12,818 nt of DNA, from assembly GCA_036525295.1 (NCBI GenBank), contig DATDAQ010000087.1:1-12818 (forward strand). The letters run 5' to 3'. This document shows, in pieces, positions 1 to 6,386 of this stretch. The notes beneath the pieces were generated by a model that was not told where the DNA came from, searched no databases, and was given only the letters and a program-made list of their open reading frames with translations. The DNA is from VRUE01 sp036525295 (GTDB lineage Bacteria; Actinomycetota; Thermoleophilia; Solirubrobacterales; 70-9). Positions within the stretch are counted from its first letter, which is position 1. Each line of letters begins with the position of its first letter. Position numbers and translations under genes: made by a program.

Positions 1-110
1 CTGCTCCGGGCAGAGAGATGGAACCGCTACTAGGCATGAGGCCTCGCCCTCCGCAGACTCCGCGCGGCGCGAGACCACCCCACCCCGACGCCACCCGCCC
101 GAGTAGCGCC

Positions 111-116
111 TATTCT
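111..116 (+). promoter_or_regulatory. Putative -10 element (TATTCT) of the PAP2 gene
   Basis: TATTCT lies 9 nt before the ATG at 126. This spacing would put the transcription start at or next to the start codon, giving a leaderless mRNA. No convincing -35 box or Shine-Dalgarno sequence is visible. The same layout recurs at several other starts in this window, which is the main support. The 125 nt left of the gene otherwise hold no gene I can support; a reading frame open from 18 would only add a low-complexity Pro/Arg-rich extension. Confidence 0.45.
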
Positions 117-125
117 GCTGCGCCG

Positions 126-620
126 ATGCCCAATGCCGACGAAAAGCTCCTGCGCGCGATGAGAACTCGCGGCCACACGCCTGGCTTGGAGAAAGCTGCG
201 AAGAGTCTGGGGAAGGCTGGGAACAATGGGGCGGTCTGGGTTGGGGTTGGGGTTGTGTTGGCCGTCTTCGACTCTGGCAATCGCGAGGCTTGGCTGGTCT
301 GTGCGGTGCTGGCCCCCGTCGCCATCGCTCTCAACTACCTGGTCAAGCTGGTTGTGAAGAGGCCGCGGCCGGTGTTGGAGGGGTTGCCGCCGCTGGGTGG
401 GGCGCCCAGCTCGCTGAGCTTCCCGTCGGCGCATGCGACGTCTTCGTTTGCGGTGGCTACGGCGATGGCGCGGGTCGAGCCGCTGGGGGCGCTTGCCTTC
501 GTGCTGGCGCTTGCGCTTGCGCTCGGGCGGCCTTACCTCGGGATGCACTACCCGTCCGATGTGCTCATTGGCGCACTGCTCGGCGTCGGCCTGGGCCTGA
601 TCGTGCCGCTCTCGCTATGA
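126..620 (+). CDS. PAP2-family membrane phosphatase
   Basis: This is a 164-residue membrane protein of the type 2 phosphatidic acid phosphatase (PAP2) superfamily, which removes phosphate from lipid phosphates such as phosphatidate or undecaprenyl pyrophosphate. All three family motifs are present: K74-x6-R81-P82, P100-S-A-H103, and R135-x5-H141-x3-D145. H103 and H141 are the expected catalytic pair (nucleophile and proton relay). Hydrophobic stretches around residues 35-75 and 105-160 fit several membrane spans, with the active site at the membrane face. The protein is short for the family but complete in its motifs. I chose ATG 126 over the in-frame ATG at 18 because the extra residues are low-complexity and because a TATTCT box sits 9 nt upstream. 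Its stop overlaps the ychF start (ATGA), so the two are probably cotranscribed and translationally coupled. The substrate cannot be read from sequence; undecaprenyl-pyrophosphate phosphatase is one possibility. Confidence 0.88.
   Translation: MPNADEKLLRAMRTRGHTPGLEKAAKSLGKAGNNGAVWVGVGVVLAVFDSGNREAWLVCAVLAPVAIALNYLVKLVVKRPRPVLEGLPPLGGAPSSLSFPSAHATSSFAVATAMARVEPLGALAFVLALALALGRPYLGMHYPSDVLIGALLGVGLGLIVPLSL
228..252 (+). other. G-quadruplex candidate / GGGGTT tract
   Basis: Four guanine runs (228-231, 238-240, 243-246, 249-252) are separated by loops of 6, 2 and 2 nt. This meets the usual G3+N1-7 pattern on the coding strand and resembles GGGGTT telomere-type repeats. It encodes the Val/Gly-rich start of a membrane segment in the PAP2 gene, so it may simply reflect codon use. 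Confidence 0.4.
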
Positions 621-1690
621 AGGTCGGGATCGTCGGCCTTCCCAACGCGGGCAAGTCGACGCTGTTCAACGCGCTGACCAGCGGTGGGGCGCAGACGGGG
701 GACTATCCGTTCACGACGATCGAGCCCAACATCGCCATCGCCGCGGTCGCCGACGAGCGGCTGGAGCGGATCGCCGAGACCGTCGGCAGCTCGAAGCTGG
801 AACCGGCGACGATCGCCTTCCATGACATCGCCGGCCTGGTCAAGGGCGCCTCGGAGGGGGAGGGGCTCGGCAACCAGTTCCTCGCCTCGATCCGCGAGAC
901 CGACGCGATCTGCCACGTCGTCCGCTGCCATGGCGACTCCGGCGTGCCGCATCCCGACGGCCGCGTCGACCCGCTCGCCGACATCGAGACGATCGAGACC
1001 GAGCTGGTGCTCTCCGACTACGAGCAGGCCGAGCGCCGCCTCGACCGCCTGCGCAAGGGCGCCAAGTCGGGTGACGCGGAGGCGATCGCCGAGCGCGACT
1101 GGCTCGAGCAGGTCGTCGCGGCGCTTGCCGAAGGCAAGCCTGCCCGCTCGATTCCCGTCCCCGACGCGGCCGCCCACGGCCCGCGCAACCTGCAGGCCCT
1201 CACCTCCAAGCCGATCCTCTACGTCGCCAACGTCGACGAGGGCGACGCCGAGGCGCCCGGCGCCGTCGCCGCCCACGCGGCCGCCGTCGGCGCCGGGGTC
1301 GTCGCGGTCAGCGCCCGGATCGAGGGCGAGCTGGCCGAGCTCGACCCGGTTGAGGCCGAGGAGATGCGCGAGTCCTACGGGGTCGAGGGCTCCGGCCTGG
1401 CGCGCCTCGTCCGCGCCGCCTACGACCTGCTCGAGCTGATCACCTTCTTCACCGCCGGGGAGGGCAAGGAGGCCGTCGCCCGTCCCCTCGCCCGCGGCTC
1501 GACCGCCTGGGAGGCGGCGGGCACGATCCACACCGAGATCCAGGACGCCTTCGTCAAGGCTGAGGCCGTCGGCTGGCAGGAGCTGGTTGAGTGCGGCGGC
1601 TACGCGGCGGCGCGGGACAAGGGGCTGCTCCGCGTCGAGGGACGCGACTACGTGGTCGGCGACGGCGACGTGATCACGATCAAGGTTTAG
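617..1690 (+). CDS. ychF: YchF (OLA1-type) P-loop ATPase/GTPase
   Basis: This encodes a 357-residue cytosolic Obg-family P-loop NTPase; the family norm is about 363. The Walker A/G1 motif is G7-L-P-N-A-G-K-S14. The G3 region is D70-I-A-G73 followed by the Obg-type VKGASEGEGLGN segment. The G4 position reads N205-V-D-E208, the NxxE form that gives this family its preference for ATP over GTP. A helical insert (roughly 115-195) and the C-terminal TGS domain (about 275-357, starting ITFFTAG and ending DVITIKV) are as expected. YchF binds ribosomes and is linked to stress and redox responses; it is nearly universal and normally chromosomal. The ATG start overlaps the PAP2 stop by 4 nt and gives the canonical N-terminus MKVGIVGLPNAGKST. 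No strong Shine-Dalgarno is visible, so translational coupling is likely. Confidence 0.97.
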   Translation: MKVGIVGLPNAGKSTLFNALTSGGAQTGDYPFTTIEPNIAIAAVADERLERIAETVGSSKLEPATIAFHDIAGLVKGASEGEGLGNQFLASIRETDAICHVVRCHGDSGVPHPDGRVDPLADIETIETELVLSDYEQAERRLDRLRKGAKSGDAEAIAERDWLEQVVAALAEGKPARSIPVPDAAAHGPRNLQALTSKPILYVANVDEGDAEAPGAVAAHAAAVGAGVVAVSARIEGELAELDPVEAEEMRESYGVEGSGLARLVRAAYDLLELITFFTAGEGKEAVARPLARGSTAWEAAGTIHTEIQDAFVKAEAVGWQELVECGGYAAARDKGLLRVEGRDYVVGDGDVITIKV

Positions 1691-1719
1691 CGGCCCCGAC
1701 CCGGTTCACATTCTCGCTC

Positions 1720-1725
1720 TAGTGT
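1720..1725 (+). promoter_or_regulatory. Putative -10 element (TAGTGT) of the lipocalin-like gene
   Basis: TAGTGT lies 7 nt before the ATG at 1733, in the 42-nt gap after ychF. That spacing places the transcript start at the start codon, and there is no Shine-Dalgarno. TTCACA at 1705-1710 is too close to serve as a normally spaced -35 box. This suggests a promoter separate from the ychF unit. Confidence 0.5.
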
Positions 1726-1732
1726 TCCCGGC

Positions 1733-2722
1733 ATGGACCAGGGAGGGCGTTTCCCCAAGGTGGCCGCGAAAGCGGGTCACTACGAGAGCTTCTACGTCAA
1801 GGCCTGCCGGCCAGGCGGCGGTCAGGGGATCTGGATCCGGCACACGGTCCACAAGCATCCGGGCGAGGAGCCCAATGCCTCGATCTGGTTCGTCTTATTC
1901 GACCGCGAGGCAGACGGGCCGCGAGCGACGAAGGTGACCGTTCCGGCGGCGGACCTCTCGGCGCCGGTCGGCTCCTGGATCCGCATCGGCAAGGCCGAGA
2001 TCGGGCCTGGCCGCGCCAGCGGCTTAATCGCGACCGAGGCTCTGACCGCCTCTTGGGACCTGACCTTCTCCGGCGATGCCGAGCCCTGCAAGTACCTGCC
2101 CGCCGACTGGCTCTACGAGGCGCCGCTGCCCCGCACCAAGTTCGTCGCTCCGTTCCCGATCGCCCGCTTCGGCGGCCGGCTGGAGATCGACGGGGAGGAG
2201 ATCGAGCTCGGCGGCTGGCCGGGGATGATCGGCCACAACTGGGGCAGCGAGCACGCCGAGCGCTGGGTCTGGCTGGAGGGAACCGGTTTCCAGGACGATC
2301 CCGACGGCTACTTCGACGCCGGCGGCGCCCGGATCAAGCTGGGGCGCAGGACGACCCCCTGGCTGCCCTCGGGACTGCTCTCGCTGGAAGGGGAGAACCA
2401 CCGCCTGGGAGGCTTCGGCAAGATCCGCGCCGCCTCGATCGAGGCCGAGCCGACCGCCTGCGAGTTCGTCCTGCCGGGCAAGGGCGTCGTCGTCCGCGGC
2501 CGCGTCTCGGCGCCGAAGAAGGACTTCGTCGGATGGGTCTACGCAGACCCCAAGGGGCCCGAGCACCATACGCTCAATTGCTCGGTGTCCGACCTCGAGC
2601 TCAACGTCGAGCGGCCGGGCAAGCCTGACCGGAAGCTGACGCTCGCCGGCGGTGCCGCCTACGAGTTCGGCATGCGAGAGACCGACCACGGCATCCCGAT
2701 CCAGCCGTACCCGGACGGCTGA
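1733..2722 (+). CDS. CrtC/AttH-like lipocalin-fold protein, function unknown
   Basis: This is a 329-residue protein with no signal peptide or membrane span. It resembles actinobacterial conserved proteins related to the carotenoid 1,2-hydratase / AttH / tocopherol-cyclase-like double-lipocalin group. I recognise this from recurring features rather than from a catalytic signature: H16-Y-E-S-F-Y-V-K-A near the N-terminus, GIWIRHTVHK at 32-41, and a central W162-P-G-M-I-G-H-N-W170-G-S-E-H-A-E-R-W178-V-W segment at the second domain. The alternating beta-strand pattern with Trp, Gly and paired acidic residues fits two beta-barrels. A small hydrophobic ligand such as an isoprenoid or lipid is plausible but not shown. 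It is convergent with the SpoIID-like gene, only 13 nt apart. The start is supported by a TAGTGT box 7 nt upstream. It could instead belong to another beta-barrel DUF family. Confidence 0.72.
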   Translation: MDQGGRFPKVAAKAGHYESFYVKACRPGGGQGIWIRHTVHKHPGEEPNASIWFVLFDREADGPRATKVTVPAADLSAPVGSWIRIGKAEIGPGRASGLIATEALTASWDLTFSGDAEPCKYLPADWLYEAPLPRTKFVAPFPIARFGGRLEIDGEEIELGGWPGMIGHNWGSEHAERWVWLEGTGFQDDPDGYFDAGGARIKLGRRTTPWLPSGLLSLEGENHRLGGFGKIRAASIEAEPTACEFVLPGKGVVVRGRVSAPKKDFVGWVYADPKGPEHHTLNCSVSDLELNVERPGKPDRKLTLAGGAAYEFGMRETDHGIPIQPYPDG

Positions 2723-2735
2723 GCGCCCGGCCCTC

Positions 2736-3833
2736 TCACTCGACCTTGCGGAACGTCATCCAGCGGTCGTAGGCGCCGAGGGCCGCGGCGAGCTCGTCGC
2801 CGCGGATCGTCGTCACGCCGCCGCTGCCGTAGAGCCGCGCCGAGACGATGCGGGGGGAAACGCCGCGCTTGGCAATCGCGATGCGCTGAAGCTGGCCGTC
2901 GAGGTAGGCATCCAGCCGGCGGCTGATCTCCGGCCCGGAGAACTTCAGCGTCCAGTCGTGCAGCGGGCAGTAGTAGTCGTAGGGGTCGGGGACGCCGACC
3001 AGGTAGGGGACCGCTGGACCGAAGAAGACGTTCTGGACGCTCTCGGTGTGGCCGCCCGAGCAGGCCGAGAAGTAGGTCTCGGCGATCTCGCCGCCGTAGG
3101 TCAGCACCTGTCCCTTGGTCGCCGTCGCCGCGGCGTTGGTGGAAGTGGTCTCGCTCTGCAGGCCGCCGTAGACCTGGCTGCGGGTGTCGTTGTAGAGGTC
3201 GAAGCCGTTGCCGCCGATGCCCCCGGTGAGCGCGAAGGAGCGGGCCGCCACGGCCTGGGCGCGCAGTGCCGCCTGCGGCCAGGAGGGAGGCGACTCGTTG
3301 GCGATCACGCCCTTCACGTACTGGTCCACCGGCAGCGCGTTGATCGTGTTGAGCGAACCCGCGTCGCTGTCGGTCGGCACGACCTCTAGCGCGCCGCGGT
3401 AGGTGGTGCCGGCGATCTCGACCGTCCCGGCACCGGCCGCACGCAGCCGTCGCCCGCAGGCGGCCAGGGGACGGCCGGCGGCGCTGCGCAGCTTCACGCT
3501 CGTGCCGGCCCGGTGCGCCTCGTAGCCGCGCTCCGGATCGAGGACCCTGCCGCAGGCGCTGCTGGCACCGCTGAAGCCGACGTCCTCGGGGGAGATCTCG
3601 AGCAGGACGCGGACGATCCGGGGCGCGGTCAGCTGCCCGAGGCTCGTCCCCGAGTAGTAGTGACCGAGGATGAAGCGGTAGCCCTTGCCGTGCTTGGCGT
3701 AGCCGTAGGCCCCGTACTGGCTCATGCCGACCCCGTGGCCGAAGCCGTGGCCCTCGACCACCCAGGAGACGCTCGCCGAGGCGGGCGAGGCGAGGAGCAA
3801 GAAGAGCAGGATGGTGAGGAGGCGTGTGCGCAT
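2736..3833 (-). CDS. Secreted SpoIID/LytB-domain protein (permuted motif order)
   Basis: This is a 365-residue exported protein. The N-terminus is a clear signal peptide (MRTR, hydrophobic core, SPASA, probable cleavage after residue 20). SpoIID-family proteins bind or cut peptidoglycan: SpoIID itself is a lytic transglycosylase acting on stem-less glycan, and LytB enhances amidase. The core motif YVKGVIANE180-SPPSWP...ALRAQAVAARSFAL is present, and Glu180 matches the catalytic glutamate. A later CSGGHT segment (C258-H262) matches the family's Cys/His-rich part. The GHGFGHGVGMSQYGA motif (28-42) lies before the core, whereas in SpoIID itself it follows it. The last residues (IRGDELAAALGAYDRWMTFRK) correspond to the strand that normally precedes that motif. 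ATG 3833 was preferred to an in-frame TTG further upstream because it begins the signal peptide directly. It is divergent from the aldehyde dehydrogenase gene across 56 nt. No sporulation gene is nearby, so a cell-wall remodelling role is more likely. Confidence 0.9.
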   Translation of the reverse strand: MRTRLLTILLFLLLASPASASVSWVVEGHGFGHGVGMSQYGAYGYAKHGKGYRFILGHYYSGTSLGQLTAPRIVRVLLEISPEDVGFSGASSACGRVLDPERGYEAHRAGTSVKLRSAAGRPLAACGRRLRAAGAGTVEIAGTTYRGALEVVPTDSDAGSLNTINALPVDQYVKGVIANESPPSWPQAALRAQAVAARSFALTGGIGGNGFDLYNDTRSQVYGGLQSETTSTNAAATATKGQVLTYGGEIAETYFSACSGGHTESVQNVFFGPAVPYLVGVPDPYDYYCPLHDWTLKFSGPEISRRLDAYLDGQLQRIAIAKRGVSPRIVSARLYGSGGVTTIRGDELAAALGAYDRWMTFRKVE

Positions 3834-3877
3834 TCTCTGGGTCAACAGGTTCGCGATGGACGAGTCGCGGCCTGCAC

Positions 3878-3883
3878 TACGCT
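3878..3883 (+). promoter_or_regulatory. Putative -10 element (TACGCT) of the aldehyde dehydrogenase gene
   Basis: TACGCT lies 6 nt before ATG 3890, again fitting a leaderless start, with no Shine-Dalgarno. The opposite strand of the same patch reads TAGTGC, a weak -10-like hexamer that could serve the divergent SpoIID-like gene with a leader of about 35 nt. That second reading is speculative. Confidence 0.42.
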
Positions 3884-3889
3884 GTTGCA

Positions 3890-5335
3890 ATGGCGACGCA
3901 GGCCGTGCGCGCAGCCGACCACAAGCTCCTTGCCGCGGGCGAGTGGCTCGAGACCGGTGAGTGGGGGGAGGTCCGCAGCCCCTATGACGGGACGGTCGTC
4001 GGCCGGGTCGCCGAAGGCGACGCCGCTCTTGTCGGCCGTGCCGCCAGGGCCGCGCAGGAGGCCTTCGAGTCGGCCGACTTCCCCCAGCACGAGCGAGCCG
4101 CCACGCTCGACCGCGCCGCCGAGCTGGTCGGCGAGCGGGTCGAGGATCTGGCGCTGACGATCGCCGCCGAGGCGGGCAAGCCGCTGAAGACGGCCCGGGC
4201 CGAGGCGGCCCGCTGCGTCGACACCCTCACCTTCTCGGCGACTGAGGCGCGCAAGCTGACCGGCGGCACCGTGCCGATGGAGGCCTCGCCGGCCGGCGCG
4301 GGCAAGCTCGGCGTGATGCTGCGCGTCCCCTACGGGGTCGTCGGCGCGATCAGCCCCTTCAACTTCCCTCTCAACCTGGTCGCCCACAAGCTCGGCCCGG
4401 CGATCGCCGCCGGCAACGCGATCGTGCTGAAGCCGGCCGGGCAGACGCCGATCTCGGCGCTGAAGCTGGCCGGGATCCTGGTCGAGGCGGGCCTGCCCCA
4501 CGGCTGGCTCAGCGTCGTCCCCGGTCCGGGCTCCGAGGTCGGCAACGCGATCGTCGAGCACGAGCTGACCCGGGCGCTCACCTTCACCGGCTCCGCCGGG
4601 GTCGGCTGGGGCATTCGCAGCCGCGTCCCGCACAAGAAGGTCAACCTGGAGCTGGGCTCCAACGCACCGCTGATCGTCCACTCCGACGGCGACTGGGAGG
4701 CGGCGGCCGACAAGGCGAAGCTGCACGCCTTCTCGCACGCCGGGCAGAGCTGCATCTCGATCCAGCGCGTGCTCGTGCAGGACGAGATCGCCGACGCCTT
4801 CGTCGACCGCCTCGTCGCCAACGCCGAGGCGCTGCGGGTCGGCGACCCGCTCGACCCAGAGACCGACGTCGGGCCGCTGATCTCGGCCGGGGACCGGGAC
4901 CGGGTCAAGGAGTGGGTCGACGAGGCGGTCGCGGCGGGGGCGGAGCTGCTCACCGGTGGCGAGCTGGTCGACGAGGGCCGCTGCCTCGCCCCTACCCTGC
5001 TCGCCTCGCCGCCGCGCGAGGCCAAGGTCTGGTGCGAGGAGATCTTCGGCCCGGTGGCGACGATCCACCGCTACGGCGAGTTCGGCGAGGCGCTGCGGAT
5101 GGCCAACGACTCCAAGTTCGGCCTCCAAGCCGGGGTTTTCACCCGCGACGTCGGCCGCGGCCTCGAGGCCGCCGGCACGCTCGAGTTTGGTGGCGTCCTG
5201 ATCAACGAGGTCCCCACCTTCCGCGCCGACCAGATGCCCTATGGTGGCGTCAAGGACTCGGGCAACACCCGCGAGGGCCCCGCCTTCGCCGTGCAGGAGC
5301 TGACCGAGGAGCGTTTCGTCACGTTGCAGGGCTGA
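3890..5335 (+). CDS. NAD(P)+-dependent aldehyde dehydrogenase
   Basis: This encodes a 481-residue cytosolic ALDH-superfamily enzyme that oxidises an aldehyde to the acid (or, in acylating members, to acyl-CoA) with NAD(P)+. The motifs are complete: N158 in SPFN-FPLN (oxyanion asparagine), the cofactor loop F232-T-G-S-A-G-V-G239, general-base E254 in LELGS, nucleophile C288 in GQSC, and EEIFGP at 383-388. The ELGSNAP variant and the C-terminal MPYGGVKDSGNTREGP segment resemble the lactaldehyde / phosphonoacetaldehyde / y4uC-like branch rather than betaine-aldehyde or classical class 1/2 enzymes. The precise substrate is unknown. The start is chosen at 3890 because a TACGCT box lies 6 nt upstream and because the open frame further left overlaps the divergent gene's signal peptide. 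It could act on the aldehyde made by the ThDP decarboxylase at 8988, but the two are not in one operon. Confidence 0.93.
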   Translation: MATQAVRAADHKLLAAGEWLETGEWGEVRSPYDGTVVGRVAEGDAALVGRAARAAQEAFESADFPQHERAATLDRAAELVGERVEDLALTIAAEAGKPLKTARAEAARCVDTLTFSATEARKLTGGTVPMEASPAGAGKLGVMLRVPYGVVGAISPFNFPLNLVAHKLGPAIAAGNAIVLKPAGQTPISALKLAGILVEAGLPHGWLSVVPGPGSEVGNAIVEHELTRALTFTGSAGVGWGIRSRVPHKKVNLELGSNAPLIVHSDGDWEAAADKAKLHAFSHAGQSCISIQRVLVQDEIADAFVDRLVANAEALRVGDPLDPETDVGPLISAGDRDRVKEWVDEAVAAGAELLTGGELVDEGRCLAPTLLASPPREAKVWCEEIFGPVATIHRYGEFGEALRMANDSKFGLQAGVFTRDVGRGLEAAGTLEFGGVLINEVPTFRADQMPYGGVKDSGNTREGPAFAVQELTEERFVTLQG

Positions 5336-5336
5336 A

Positions 5337-5357
5337 CCGGCGCAGGGCTCTCGCCGG
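5337..5357 (+). terminator. Possible hairpin after the aldehyde dehydrogenase gene
   Basis: CCGGCG (5337-5342) and CGCCGG (5352-5357) form a 6-bp GC stem with a 9-nt loop, starting 2 nt after the stop codon. No T-tract follows, so this would be a non-classical terminator at best; in such GC-rich DNA it may be chance. Confidence 0.3.
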
Positions 5358-5373
5358 CCACCAGAGGTGTGGT

Positions 5374-5379
5374 TAGAGT
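5374..5379 (+). promoter_or_regulatory. Putative -10 element (TAGAGT) of the secreted jelly-roll gene
   Basis: TAGAGT lies 8 nt before GTG 5388. This decides the start, because an earlier in-frame GTG at 5367 would place this hexamer inside the coding region and would push the charged N-region of the signal peptide away from the N-terminus. Confidence 0.5.
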
Positions 5380-5387
5380 TCTCGGTT

Positions 5388-6374
5388 GTGAATCGGTACG
5401 GACGCGTATTGGGCGGCCGATTGGCGCTGATCGTCGGCGCCACGCTTCTGTTCGTCCAGCCGGCGGCGGCGGCGACCGTGGTCAACGGCGATTTCGAGAC
5501 GGGCACGCTGGCGGGCTGGGCCCAGGTTCCGGCACCCGAAGCGGGGGGCGGTTGGTTCTCGTATTCGGGAATCGACGCGCCGGTGAGCACCGAATCGGAA
5601 AACGGCGAAAAACAACCACGAACCATCCAACCGCCGCCGCAGGGCGGCTTCGCTGTGATCTCGGACCAGATCGCTTCCGGCACGGGAATCCTCTTCCAGG
5701 ACATCGCCCTCGAGCCCGGCATGACCCACACGCTTTCGCTGATCACCTACTACAACTCGCTGGCTCCCATCACGGTGCCGACGCCAGGCAGCCTCTCACC
5801 GGAAGGATTCGGCCAGCAGTACCGGATCGACGTGATGAAGCCGAGCGCATCGATCTACTCGGTCGACCCCGTGGACATCCTCTCCACTGTGTTCAGGACC
5901 GGCAACGGCGACCCCGGTTTCTCTCCGCCACTGGCCCTCACCGTCGACCTGACCCCGTTCGCCGGCCAGGTCGTCCGCCTTCGGGTAGCCGAGGTGGACA
6001 ATCTCGGCTACCTCAATGCCGGTGTCGACGCCATCTCGATCCAAAGCACCCCTATCCCACCGAGCTCCTTCAGCTTCGGCAGATTCAAGCTGAACAGGGA
6101 GAGGGGGACGGCAACCCTGAAAGTCGACGTCCCCTGGGCCGGGAAGGTGATGGCGGTCGACTTGAGGAAGATCAAGCGGATCGCCACGGTGACCGCTCGG
6201 ACGGCTGCCGCGGGAACCGCCACTCTGAGGCTGCGGCCCACCTACTTGTTCCGGGAGCGACTGGAGAGCAGGGACAAGCTTCCCTTCAAGCTAAGGGTCA
6301 CCTTCACCCCGACCGGAGGCGCCGCTGCTACCCAGATCTTCTCCGGCCAGCTGAAGCTCAGACCCAGGCACTGA
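5388..6374 (+). CDS. Secreted protein: jelly-roll-like domain plus basic beta-strand C-terminal module
   Basis: This is a 328-residue exported protein of unknown function. The GTG start gives a short basic N-region (MNRYGR), a hydrophobic core and a QPAAAA cleavage region near residue 29. The mature protein begins VVNGDFETG-TLAGW, the hallmark opening of many secreted carbohydrate-binding-like or DUF642/PEP-CTERM-like jelly-roll domains. That domain ends near residue 225 with a NAGVDAISIQS strand of the 'GVDNI' kind. The C-terminal part (about 233-328, from SFGRFKLNRERGTATLKVDVP to GQLKLRPRH) is a lysine/arginine-rich, beta-strand module that I know from many secreted Thermoleophilia proteins. 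No PEP-CTERM or LPXTG anchor is visible. Local base composition is less GC-extreme around 5575-5630. It is convergent with fumC, 12 nt apart. No enzymatic residues are recognised; adhesion or carbohydrate binding is only a guess. Confidence 0.82.
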   Translation: MNRYGRVLGGRLALIVGATLLFVQPAAAATVVNGDFETGTLAGWAQVPAPEAGGGWFSYSGIDAPVSTESENGEKQPRTIQPPPQGGFAVISDQIASGTGILFQDIALEPGMTHTLSLITYYNSLAPITVPTPGSLSPEGFGQQYRIDVMKPSASIYSVDPVDILSTVFRTGNGDPGFSPPLALTVDLTPFAGQVVRLRVAEVDNLGYLNAGVDAISIQSTPIPPSSFSFGRFKLNRERGTATLKVDVPWAGKVMAVDLRKIKRIATVTARTAAAGTATLRLRPTYLFRERLESRDKLPFKLRVTFTPTGGAAATQIFSGQLKLRPRH

Positions 6375-6386
6375 CCGAAGGATGCG

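Noticed and set aside
18..125. Longer start for the PAP2 gene at ATG 18
   Set aside because: The added 36 residues are Pro/Arg/Ala low-complexity with no PAP2 homology, and a TATTCT box sits 9 nt before the ATG at 126.
290..616. Upstream in-frame extension of ychF
   Set aside because: It overlaps the PAP2 gene in another frame and is Gly/Ala/Cys-rich. The ATG at 617 gives the canonical YchF N-terminus.
5367..5387. Earlier GTG start for the secreted jelly-roll protein
   Set aside because: It would put the TAGAGT promoter-like hexamer inside the gene and add an acidic, hydrophobic lead before the signal peptide.
3842..5746. 634-codon open frame on the minus strand opposite the aldehyde dehydrogenase gene
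   Set aside because: Composition is Arg/Gly/Leu/Asp-rich without motifs, and it mirrors a well-supported ALDH gene. Long antisense open frames are expected where GC at third positions is very high.
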